Shown one piece after another: positions 57,014 to 64,000 of a stretch of DNA of 64,000 nt. The number at the start of each line of letters is the position of its first letter. The stretch's first letter is position 1. The DNA is from Noviherbaspirillum pedocola (GTDB lineage: Bacteria; Pseudomonadota; Gammaproteobacteria; Burkholderiales; Burkholderiaceae_D), in the NCBI RefSeq assembly GCF_016632335.1, contig NZ_JAEPBG010000009.1, positions 220,072 to 284,071 on the forward strand, in the 5' to 3' direction. The notes under the pieces were generated by a model. That model worked only from the letters and a program-made list of their open reading frames with translations, was not told the DNA's origin and made no database searches. The position numbers and the translations under genes are program-made.

Positions 57014-58120
57014 ATGCCTATGAAATTCCTCTTCCGGGCGCTGCTGTGCGCCGTTCTGCTCAACGCCGGGCTCGCGCATGCCGAGCGCCTGAAGGATCTG
57101 GCCAGCATCGGCGGCGTGCGCCAGAACCAGCTGATCGGTTATGGCCTCGTTGTCGGCCTCGACGGCAGCGGCGACCAGACCACGCAGACACCGTTCACGG
57201 TGCAAAGCGTGATCAGCATGCTGCAGAACATGGGCGTGAACCTGCCGCCGACCAATACGCTGCAATTGAAGAACGTGGCCGCGGTGATGGTGACCACCGC
57301 GCTGCCGCCGTTCGCGCAGCCGGGCCAGACCCTGGATGTGACGGTGTCCTCGATGGGCAATGCGAAGAGCCTGCGCGGCGGCACGCTGCTGATGACGCCC
57401 CTGAAGGGCGCCGATGGCCAGATCTACGGCATGGCGCAGGGCAATGTGCTGGTCGGCGGCGTGGGCGCGGCGGCCGCGGGCAGCAGCGCGCAGATCAATC
57501 ATCTGTCGGTGGGCCGCATCTCCGGCGGCGCCACCGTGGAACGCGCCGTGGCCAATTCGCTGGGCGCGAACAACAGCATCACGCTGGAATTGAACGAAAG
57601 CGATTTCTCCACTGCCAGCAAGGTGGTCGACGCCATCAACCGCCGCTTCGGTGAAGACACCGCGCAGGCCCAGGACGGTCGCGTGATCCGCGTGCGCAGC
57701 CCCGGCGGCAGCAGCGAGCGCGTGGCTTTCCTCGGCGCGCTGGAAAGCCTGGACGTGGTGCCGGCGCAGACTGCGGCCAAGGTCATCGTCAATGCCCGCA
57801 CCGGCTCGGTGGTGATGAACCAGGCGGTGACGCTGGATACCTGCGCGGTTGCGCACGGCAATCTGTCGGTGGTGATCAACACCAACAACAGCGTCAGCCA
57901 GCCGGCGCCGCTGTCCAACGGCCAGACCGTGGGCGTGCAGAACTCGCAGATCGAAATCACCAAGGACCCGGGCAAGGTAGTGCTGTTGAAGCGCTCGGCA
58001 TCCCTGGCCGAGGTGGTCAAAGCGCTGAACGCGATCGGCGCCACGCCGCAGGACCTGCTGGCGATTCTGCAGGCAATGAAGGCCGCCGGCTCGCTGCGCG
58101 CGGACCTGGAAATCATCTGA
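57014..58120 (+). CDS. flgI: Flagellar P-ring protein FlgI
   Basis: The 368-aa periplasmic P-ring subunit has a signal peptide (MPMKFLFRALLCAVLLNAGLAHA|E). ERLKDLASIGGVRQNQLIGYGLVVGL, the most conserved stretch of the family, starts the mature protein (residues about 24-49). The length matches (365 in E. coli). FlgA encoded upstream helps its assembly. Confidence 0.97.
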   Translation: MPMKFLFRALLCAVLLNAGLAHAERLKDLASIGGVRQNQLIGYGLVVGLDGSGDQTTQTPFTVQSVISMLQNMGVNLPPTNTLQLKNVAAVMVTTALPPFAQPGQTLDVTVSSMGNAKSLRGGTLLMTPLKGADGQIYGMAQGNVLVGGVGAAAAGSSAQINHLSVGRISGGATVERAVANSLGANNSITLELNESDFSTASKVVDAINRRFGEDTAQAQDGRVIRVRSPGGSSERVAFLGALESLDVVPAQTAAKVIVNARTGSVVMNQAVTLDTCAVAHGNLSVVINTNNSVSQPAPLSNGQTVGVQNSQIEITKDPGKVVLLKRSASLAEVVKALNAIGATPQDLLAILQAMKAAGSLRADLEII

Positions 58121-58133
58121 GCCCCGTGCCGCC

Positions 58134-59078
58134 ATGAACATCGATCCCACCCGCATCTCCGCCGGCAGCACCGACACCGCCGACCTGTCGGCGCTGCGCC
58201 GCTCGGCCCAGCAGAACTCGCCGGAAGCGCTGAAGACCGCCGCGCATCAGTTCGAAGCGCTGTTCATGAACATGGTCCTGAAGAGCATGCGCGACGCGAC
58301 GCCTCAGGACAGTCCTTTCGACAGCCAGCAGAGCCGCATGTACACCTCGATGCTGGACCAGAAGATCAGCGACAAGTTCGCCGGCAACGGCCTGGGCCTG
58401 GCGGATGCGCTGATGCGCCAGCTGGCCAACAATGCCGGCATGTCGCCGGATGCGGTGAAGGCTGGCGGCGCGGCCAATGCGGCGGGCAATGCGGCTGACG
58501 CAGCCACAAGCTCGGCCACGACCGGGCTGTCGGATACGCCGCCGCCAGGCAAGACCGCATCGGGCAATGCGTCCGCCGCGCTACCGCCAAACAGCGTCAA
58601 GCCTTATCCGCCGCGGCCAGCGCATGTGGCGCAGTTCCAGGACAAGCTGATGTCGCATGCCGAGGAAGCCAGCCGCAGCACCGGCATCCCGGCCAAGTTC
58701 ATGCTCGGCCAGGCGGCTCTGGAAACCGGCTGGGGCAAGCGCGAGATCCGCAATCCCGACGGCAGCAGCAGCCACAACCTGTTCGGCATCAAGGCCGGCC
58801 CGGGCTGGAAGGGCAAGACGGTGCAGGTGGCAACCACCGAATATGTGCACGGCGTGCCGCAGAAGCGCATGGAAAGCTTTCGCGCCTACGATTCCTACGC
58901 CGATTCCTTCCGCGATTACGCCAGCACGCTGAAGAACAATCCGCGCTACCAGAACGTCATTGCCGCCGGCGGCGACGCCACCGGCTTTGCGCAGGGACTG
59001 CAGCGCGCCGGCTATGCGACCGATCCGCAGTATGCGGCGAAGCTGTCGCGGATCATCAAGGGGTCATTGTCGGCGTGA
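58134..59078 (+). CDS. flgJ: Flagellar rod assembly protein/muramidase FlgJ
   Basis: This is a two-domain 314-aa FlgJ. The N-terminal rod-scaffolding domain (about 25-105, FEALFMNMVLKSMRDATP) and the C-terminal glucosaminidase/muramidase domain of the GH73 type (about 160-310) are joined by an Ala/Pro-rich linker. The catalytic Glu197 is in GQAALETGWGKREI. It opens the peptidoglycan for the rod. A dispersed repeat follows before flgK. Confidence 0.96.
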   Translation: MNIDPTRISAGSTDTADLSALRRSAQQNSPEALKTAAHQFEALFMNMVLKSMRDATPQDSPFDSQQSRMYTSMLDQKISDKFAGNGLGLADALMRQLANNAGMSPDAVKAGGAANAAGNAADAATSSATTGLSDTPPPGKTASGNASAALPPNSVKPYPPRPAHVAQFQDKLMSHAEEASRSTGIPAKFMLGQAALETGWGKREIRNPDGSSSHNLFGIKAGPGWKGKTVQVATTEYVHGVPQKRMESFRAYDSYADSFRDYASTLKNNPRYQNVIAAGGDATGFAQGLQRAGYATDPQYAAKLSRIIKGSLSA

Positions 59079-59088
59079 AGCCGAGATG

Positions 59089-59231
59089 CGTAGGTTGGGC
59101 TGACAAGCCCAACATGAAGGTCGATGGCGTGCGGACTCCCGTTGAGTTTCCTTCGGTAGCTTGGGCTGGCAAGCCCGACATGAAGCTCGCCCTTGTGCGG
59201 ACTCCCGTTGGGCTTGCCAGCCCAACCTACG
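59089..59231. repeat. GTAGGTTGGGC-type intergenic repeat, copy 3
   Basis: Element of 143 bp, CGTAGGTTGGGCTGACAAGCCCAAC to CAGCCCAACCTACG, with an internal unit at about 59160-59180. It lies between flgJ and the sigma-28 promoter of flgK and could separate the two transcripts. Confidence 0.85.
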
Positions 59232-59250
59232 AGCCCAACCAACGCTTCCC

Positions 59251-59277
59251 TAAAGTTCCGCCGCGCGCGGCCGTAAT
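59251..59277 (+). promoter_or_regulatory. Sigma-28 promoter of flgK-flgL
   Basis: TAAAGTTC (59251-59258), an 11-bp spacer and GCCGTAAT (59270-59277). The -35 differs from the consensus at one base and the -10 variant is shared with flgM. The late genes flgK and flgL are therefore transcribed by FliA polymerase. Confidence 0.82.
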
Positions 59278-59307
59278 CACCATCACACACACGAGGAAGC
59301 CACATCC

Positions 59308-61221
59308 ATGTCCAGCATCCTGAGCGTCGGACAAAGCGCCCTGAACGCCGCGCAGGCGGGCCTGGTCACGACCGGCCACAACATCGCCAACGCCAACACC
59401 GCCGGCTATACCCGCCAGGTGGTGACGCAACAGGCCGCGGTCGGCCAGGACACCGGTTTCGGCTATGTCGGCAAGGGCACGCAGGTCTCCGGCATCGCGC
59501 GCGTCTATGACCAGTTCCTCAGCAGCGCGGTGTTGAATGCGCAGATCAGCAAGGGCCAGAGCAATACCTATTCGGCGCAGATCTCGCAGGTCAACAACAT
59601 GCTGGCCGATTCCACCAGCGGACTGACGCCGGTGCTGCAGGATTTCTTTTCGAGCATGCAGGGCATGGCCGCTGATCCGGGTTCGGCCGCGGCGCGCCAG
59701 GCCGCGCTGTCTTCGGCCAACAGCCTGGCCGGTCGCTTCCAGGACATGAACACCCAGCTTGCCGACATGCGTCAGGGCATCAACGGCGCGATGCAGGGCA
59801 GCGTGTCCAACATCAATGGCTATGCGCAGCAGATTGCCAAGCTGAACGACAACATCGAGAAAGCCGAGGCCAACGGCAATTCGCCGAACGATCTGCTCGA
59901 CCAGCGCGACCAGGCGGTGGCCCAGCTGGCGCAGGAGATCAAGGTCAGCGTCGTCAAGCAGGGCAATACCTACAACGTCATGATCGGCAACGGTCAGCCG
60001 ATCGTTGTCGGCGCGAAGAATTACAACCTGTCGCTCGCCCCTTCGGACACCGACAGCTCGCGCATGGAAGTGGCCTACACCAGCGGCAATGGCCAGACGG
60101 TGCAGCTCGCCGAGAACAGCCTCACCGGCGGCAATCTCGGCGGCATCGTGGCCTTTCGCGCGCAGACGCTGGATACGGCGCAGAACGCGCTCGGGCGCAT
60201 CGCCATCACGGTCGGATCCGCGCTCAATGCGCAGAACCGGCTCGGCAACGATGCCTATGGCCAGCCCGGCGGCGACATCTTCACCGTCGCCCAGCCGGTG
60301 GTGACCGCCAGCAGCCACAATGCCGACAAGACCGCCACCGCCACGGCCACGATCAACGATCCCAGCCAGCTCACCGGCAGCGATTACCAGTTGAAGATCG
60401 ATTCGAGTGGCCCACCGGCGACCTGGACCGTGCTGCGCCTGTCGGACAACAAGTCTTACACCGGATCGCCGACCAGCCTGGATGGCGTGACCTTCGGCCT
60501 CGGTTCCACCGGCAGTTTCGCCGCGGGCGACAGCTTTCTGGTCCGGCCGACGATCGCCGGCGCCTCTGCCGCGGGCGGCATCTCGGTTGCGATTTCGGAC
60601 CCGGCCAAGTTCGCCGCCGCCGGCGCGGTCAGTGTCACAGCAGCGTCCGCCAATACCGGCACCGGCACGATCTCGGCCGGCACCGTGTCAGGCGACCCCA
60701 GCGGCACGCTGCGCAATCCGGTGACGATCAGCTTCACCTCGCCGACGACCTATACCGTCAATGGCACCGGCCCCGGCCTGCCGGCAGCGAACCAGACCTA
60801 TACCGCGGGCAGCGACATCAGCTACAACGGCTGGACGGTGCAGATCAGCGGCAATCCGGCCGCGGGCGACAACTTCGCTATTGGCCCGACCGGCGCCGAC
60901 AAGACCGGCGACAACCGCAACGCGCTGGCGCTGGCCAAGCTGCAGAACACCAGCACCACCGGCGGCGTCAGCTTCCAGGGCGCGTATTCGCAATTGGTGA
61001 GCCAGGTCGGCAACAAGGCCAGAGAAGTGCAGACCGCCAGCGCGGCAGCCGATGCGCAATACGATTCGGCGCTGGCCGCGCAGCAGGGCGTCTCGGGCGT
61101 GAACCTCGACGAGGAAGCGTCGAATCTTCTGAAGTACCAGCAGGCTTACCAGGCCGCCGGCAAGGTCATGAAGGCCGCCGACGACATGTTCCAGGTATTG
61201 ATGTCGCTGGGCGGCAACTAG
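59308..61221 (+). CDS. flgK: Flagellar hook-filament junction protein FlgK
   Basis: The 637-aa HAP1 starts at ATG 59308 behind GAGGAAG. The N-terminus ILSVGQSALNAAQAGLVTTGHNIAN and the C-terminus VNLDEEASNLLKYQQAYQAAGK are the conserved D0/D1 parts. The central domain is Ala/Gly/Ser/Thr-rich and larger than in E. coli (547 aa), as in other beta-proteobacteria. It joins hook and filament. FlgN is the chaperone. Confidence 0.96.
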   Translation: MSSILSVGQSALNAAQAGLVTTGHNIANANTAGYTRQVVTQQAAVGQDTGFGYVGKGTQVSGIARVYDQFLSSAVLNAQISKGQSNTYSAQISQVNNMLADSTSGLTPVLQDFFSSMQGMAADPGSAAARQAALSSANSLAGRFQDMNTQLADMRQGINGAMQGSVSNINGYAQQIAKLNDNIEKAEANGNSPNDLLDQRDQAVAQLAQEIKVSVVKQGNTYNVMIGNGQPIVVGAKNYNLSLAPSDTDSSRMEVAYTSGNGQTVQLAENSLTGGNLGGIVAFRAQTLDTAQNALGRIAITVGSALNAQNRLGNDAYGQPGGDIFTVAQPVVTASSHNADKTATATATINDPSQLTGSDYQLKIDSSGPPATWTVLRLSDNKSYTGSPTSLDGVTFGLGSTGSFAAGDSFLVRPTIAGASAAGGISVAISDPAKFAAAGAVSVTAASANTGTGTISAGTVSGDPSGTLRNPVTISFTSPTTYTVNGTGPGLPAANQTYTAGSDISYNGWTVQISGNPAAGDNFAIGPTGADKTGDNRNALALAKLQNTSTTGGVSFQGAYSQLVSQVGNKAREVQTASAAADAQYDSALAAQQGVSGVNLDEEASNLLKYQQAYQAAGKVMKAADDMFQVLMSLGGN

Positions 61222-61241
61222 CGCCAGCGCGGAGAACCCCC

Positions 61242-62441
61242 ATGAGCTTTCGCATCGCCACCTCCACGATCTTCTCCAGCGGCACCTCGCGCATCAGCGA
61301 CCTGACTTCCGATCTGTCGAAGATTCAGCAACAGCTTTCCACCGGCAAGCGCATCGTGTCGCCATCCGACGATCCGCTCGGCGCCGGCCGCGCGCTGGAT
61401 CTGTCCGCGGGGCAGGGCCAGAACACGCAGCTGACGACCAACCGCACCAGCGCGCGCAATGCGCTGCAGGAAGAAGAGACTTCGCTGACCAGCGTTACCA
61501 GCCTGCTGCAGGACATCCGCGACAATGCGATCGCCGCGGGTAGCGGCGCGCTCGACGATGCCTCGCGCCGCGATATCGCCACTTCTCTGCAGAATCAGCT
61601 CGAGCAGCTCGTGTCCCTGGCCAACAGCCAGGGCAGCACCGGCAACTACCTGTTCGCCGGCTATCGCGACCGCAGCCAGCCCTTCACCGGCAGCGGCGGC
61701 GCCACGCAATATGTCGGCGACACTGGCGACAAGGCACTGCAGGTCAGCACGAATCGGCAGATTGCCGTGGGCGACAGCGGCGACGCGCTTTTCATGAACA
61801 TCCCGGCCACCGGGGTCAATACCACCAGCGCCAGCGGCGGCGCGACGGTGTCATCGCTGGCCGTGGTCGACGCTGCCAAGCTGACCGGCCATAACTACGA
61901 GATCGTGTTTAGCGGCGGCAATTACTCGGTCTTTGACGCAACGCTCGATCCCGCTCATGCCGGCACGCCGCTAGTGAACGCCGCCTATGCGGCTGGCCAG
62001 CCGATTACCTTCGACGGCCTGCAACTGACGCCGACCGGCACCCCCGCCAACGGTGACAGCATTACGGTCAAGCCGCAGCCAACGCAGAGCATCTTCAAAA
62101 CCGTCAGCGATCTGATTGGCGCGCTGCAGACCGGCAAGTCCGTTGCCAGCGGCGCCACACCAATGGAACAGAACCTGTCGCTGGCAACTTCCAACATCGA
62201 CCATGCGCTGGATAACGTGCTGACGGCGCGCGCCTCCGTGGGCTCGCGCATGAAGGAACTCGATAATCTCGATGACTTTGGCAGCGCGCGCGATCTGAAC
62301 TACTCGCAGGAACTGTCGGCGGTGCAGGACGTTGACTATGTGAAGGCGATCTCGGAGTTCACGCAGAAGCAGACCACGCTGCAGGCTTCTCAGCAAAGCT
62401 TCGTGAAGGTGACCGGGCTGTCGCTGTTCAATTACCTGTAA
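61242..62441 (+). CDS. flgL: Flagellar hook-filament junction protein FlgL
   Basis: The 399-aa HAP3 starts at ATG 61242 (GGAG site). The N-terminus FRIATSTIFSSGTSRISDLTSDLSKIQQQLSTGKRI (in part) and the flagellin-like C-terminus SELTQKQ-type ISEFTQKQTTLQASQQSFVK identify it. The N-terminal ends also resemble flagellin, but the gene order after flgK is decisive. A stem-loop follows. Confidence 0.96.
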   Translation: MSFRIATSTIFSSGTSRISDLTSDLSKIQQQLSTGKRIVSPSDDPLGAGRALDLSAGQGQNTQLTTNRTSARNALQEEETSLTSVTSLLQDIRDNAIAAGSGALDDASRRDIATSLQNQLEQLVSLANSQGSTGNYLFAGYRDRSQPFTGSGGATQYVGDTGDKALQVSTNRQIAVGDSGDALFMNIPATGVNTTSASGGATVSSLAVVDAAKLTGHNYEIVFSGGNYSVFDATLDPAHAGTPLVNAAYAAGQPITFDGLQLTPTGTPANGDSITVKPQPTQSIFKTVSDLIGALQTGKSVASGATPMEQNLSLATSNIDHALDNVLTARASVGSRMKELDNLDDFGSARDLNYSQELSAVQDVDYVKAISEFTQKQTTLQASQQSFVKVTGLSLFNYL

Positions 62442-62871
62442 GGCGGTGCCGACACGGTGTCGGCTTATACCAGGGATTCCATGACTGATGCCGGCGGGAG
62501 CGCTTGCACGGCCCATTCATGACCGTAGTCTTGCCATTCCTGAGAAATTCCATCGCCAGCGCACCTGCCTTGACCTGATCAGATAAACAGACGATAGGGC
62601 CGTTGACGAACAAGTTGTCCTTGAGGGCTGCATATTCGCTCGCGGTACATGGAGGAATGGGCATCGCGCAAAGCTTATCGAAGGAGTAGTCCCTTTCGAC
62701 GTCCTGGGAATCGCTTGCGGTAATGCTGGTTGGCTGTTGACGTCGATTGGCAATCGGGGGATGTGATTGGACATGGAATCCTTCAGAAAGAAGCCGTAAT
62801 GGGAAAGAGCGGCTTTTAGTGCTTGGATGCGGGGATGCGTTCCAATCGGAATGAACCGCATCGAAATCCAT
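62428..62871 (-). CDS. Unassigned hypothetical open frame downstream of fliR, possibly frameshifted
   Basis: A 147-aa frame that begins 13 bases after the fliR stop. No family is recognised. The first 50 residues look unnatural in this frame, whereas the neighbouring frame (62517-62861) starts MRFIPIGTHPRIQALKAALS and looks better at first. The present frame reads better in its middle (YSFDKLCAMPIPPCTASEYAALKDNLFVNG). This suggests one gene with a frameshift near 62690-62720. The GC content is clearly lower than in the flagellar genes. It could be an accessory or decayed effector-type gene. It ends in TGN, without CaaX. Confidence 0.35.
   Translation of the reverse strand: MDFDAVHSDWNASPHPSTKSRSFPLRLLSEGFHVQSHPPIANRRQQPTSITASDSQDVERDYSFDKLCAMPIPPCTASEYAALKDNLFVNGPIVCLSDQVKAGALAMEFLRNGKTTVMNGPCKRSRRHQSWNPWYKPTPCRHRLTGN
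62448..62464 (+). terminator. Hairpin after flgL
   Basis: GCCGACAC (62448-62455) and GTGTCGGC (62457-62464) form a stem just after the flgL stop, followed by TTATAC. The T tract is short. Confidence 0.5.
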
Positions 62872-62883
62872 GGCGGCCCCGCC

Positions 62884-63672
62884 TCAAGTCTTGGGCAGTG
62901 CTGCGGTCAATTGCCGGATCATGCCGAAGCCATCGGCAAACATGCGATCCAGCGGCAACGCGAGGTAGGGTAGTGCGAATGCGAGCATCAGCAATCCTAC
63001 CGACAGCGTTACTGGAAAGCCCACGCCAAACAGATTGAGCTGTGGCGCCGCGCGCGACAGTACCGCCAGTGCCATGTTGACGATCAGGAGCGCGGCAACC
63101 ACCGGCAGCGACAATTGCACGCCAGCGGAAAAGATGCGGCCACCCCAGCCGGCGATGAGACGAAAGGCGGAGACGCCAATCGGCGAGCTGGTGATTGGCA
63201 CGCTGATGAAGCTGTCCACCAGTGCCGACAGCAGCGCCAGATGCAGATTCGAAGCGAGGTACACCAGTAGCGTCAACAGCGACAGCAGCGAGCTGATGGC
63301 TGCGGTGCGGCCCTGCGACTGCGGATCGAAGAAGCTGGCGAAGCCCAGGCCCATGGTCATGCTGGCCAGTTCGCCGGCCAGCTCCACCGCGGTGAAGATC
63401 AAGCGCATCGCGAAGCCCATCGCCAGGCCGATCAGGAATTGCTGCGCGAGGATCAGCATGCCGGACAAGGACATCGGATCGGCATAGGCAATCGGCGGCA
63501 GGCCAGGCGCGACGATGGCCGATAGCAGCGCGCCGAGCAGTACCTTGACCGTGGCCGGTATGCCCTGGTTGCCGTACAGCGGCGCGATCGCGATCAGGCC
63601 CATGATGCGGGTGAAGCACCACAGGTAGGATGCGATCAGCGCGTTGATGTCGAGGCTGTTGATGGTAATCAT
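62884..63672 (-). CDS. fliR: Flagellar type III export protein FliR
   Basis: The 262-aa export gate component has about six membrane helices. ATG 63672 is preferred (AGGG site upstream) over 63687. Typical segments are LIASYLWCFTRIMGLIAIAP and FLIGLAMGFAMRLIFTAVELAGELASMTMGLGFASFFDP (in part). FliR with FliP and FliQ forms the export channel. It normally follows fliQ closely, but here the upstream 330 bp hold a repeat element, so the fliP-fliQ genes, if adjacent, are beyond it. Confidence 0.95.
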   Translation of the reverse strand: MITINSLDINALIASYLWCFTRIMGLIAIAPLYGNQGIPATVKVLLGALLSAIVAPGLPPIAYADPMSLSGMLILAQQFLIGLAMGFAMRLIFTAVELAGELASMTMGLGFASFFDPQSQGRTAAISSLLSLLTLLVYLASNLHLALLSALVDSFISVPITSSPIGVSAFRLIAGWGGRIFSAGVQLSLPVVAALLIVNMALAVLSRAAPQLNLFGVGFPVTLSVGLLMLAFALPYLALPLDRMFADGFGMIRQLTAALPKT

Positions 63673-63721
63673 GGGCTGCCCTTGCAAGACTTCCGGGAAG
63701 CGTTGTTGAGACCCCGGATAC

Positions 63722-63808
63722 TGTTGCGGTGCAGGTGCAGGTGCAGGTGCAGGTGCAGTGTCTTTGCCTTTGCCTTTGCCTTTGCAGTTGTCGTTGCAGT
63801 TGCAGTTG
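63722..63808. repeat. Hexanucleotide array flanking structured repeat C
   Basis: A patchwork of six-base units, first GGTGCA (four to five copies), then CTTTGC (three to four), then GTTGCA variants, running into element C. Three different unit types share the TGC core, showing independent local expansions at one site. Confidence 0.9.
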
Positions 63809-64000
63809 CTTTTAACCCCGTTGATTGCGCCGTGACGGCGATGCCCGGAGCGGGAAAAGGTGCGGCGTCTGTTTGAGCGAAGCGCAGCGTAGCGAGTTTA
63901 GCCGCGCCCCGCTCCGGGCATCGACGGCACGGGGACCCCGCGCAGCGGGGCGCAATCTCCGGGGTCGCCTTTTCTTGGTTACTTCTTTTGGCGAAGCAAA
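63809..64000 (+). repeat. Structured intergenic repeat, copy C (cut by window end)
   Basis: Nearly identical to copy A over all the visible 190 bp, including both arms of the main hairpin (one change, GTCTG to GTTTG, in the loop region). It lies upstream of fliR and is cut by the window edge within the ACTTCTTTT/AAAAGAAGT hairpin. Confidence 0.92.

Overview
The window reads as high-GC DNA from a motile Gram-negative betaproteobacterium of the Burkholderiales, most like the Oxalobacteraceae (Herbaspirillum/Noviherbaspirillum type). This is inferred from gene order (scpB-rluB, rimP-nusA-infB-rbfA-truB), the Bpt/Aat N-end-rule pair, a MotC/MotD-type stator and the dispersed intergenic repeats. 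No rRNA operon, phage, transposase or CRISPR array was seen.

Layout. 1-11.8 kb is metabolic: the end of a PBP7-type endopeptidase, an IclR regulator divergent from an FMN-dependent lactate/2-hydroxyacid dehydrogenase, sulfate uptake (sbp divergent from cysTWA), aat-bpt and pyrD, an ammonium transporter behind a sigma-54/NtrC-like promoter, and a NUDIX hydrolase. 12.0-23.6 kb is information processing: initiator tRNA-fMet, scpB, rluB, a leader RNA with a strong terminator, then rimP-nusA-infB-rbfA-truB and typA.

23.7-31.6 kb is chemotaxis: two nearly identical cheW genes, a methyl-accepting chemoreceptor, cheB, cheY, cheZ and two degenerate EAL-HDOD proteins. cheA, cheR and cheD are not present. 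32.5-40.7 kb holds flhB-flhA-flhF-flhG-fliA-motC-motD. 48.9-62.4 kb holds flgNMA, divergent from flgBCDEFGHIJKL, and fliR follows on the minus strand. Four good sigma-28 promoter matches (two cheW/cheY-type sites with conserved spacing, flgM, flgK) agree with fliA being present.

Accessory genes sit at the junctions of the flagellar blocks. Three of them (a short, probably frameshifted gene before flhB and two long ankyrin-repeat proteins after motD) end in eukaryotic-type CaaX prenylation boxes (CSVM, CAIV, CVIL). The two ankyrin proteins also carry an upstream Cys pair, as in dually lipidated Ras/Rho proteins. With their Ser/Thr/Pro-rich N-termini they look like host-targeted effectors that would be lipidated inside a eukaryotic cell, similar in concept to Legionella AnkB. 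This is the most interesting candidate system here.

The flg operon is interrupted by two repeat families. One is a roughly 140-bp GTAGGTTGGGC element. The other is a roughly 225-bp structured element whose hairpin arms differ between copies by compensatory changes and which is always flanked on the same side by a hexanucleotide array. Two copies lie tail-to-tail between flgE and flgF, and a third lies just upstream of fliR at the window edge.
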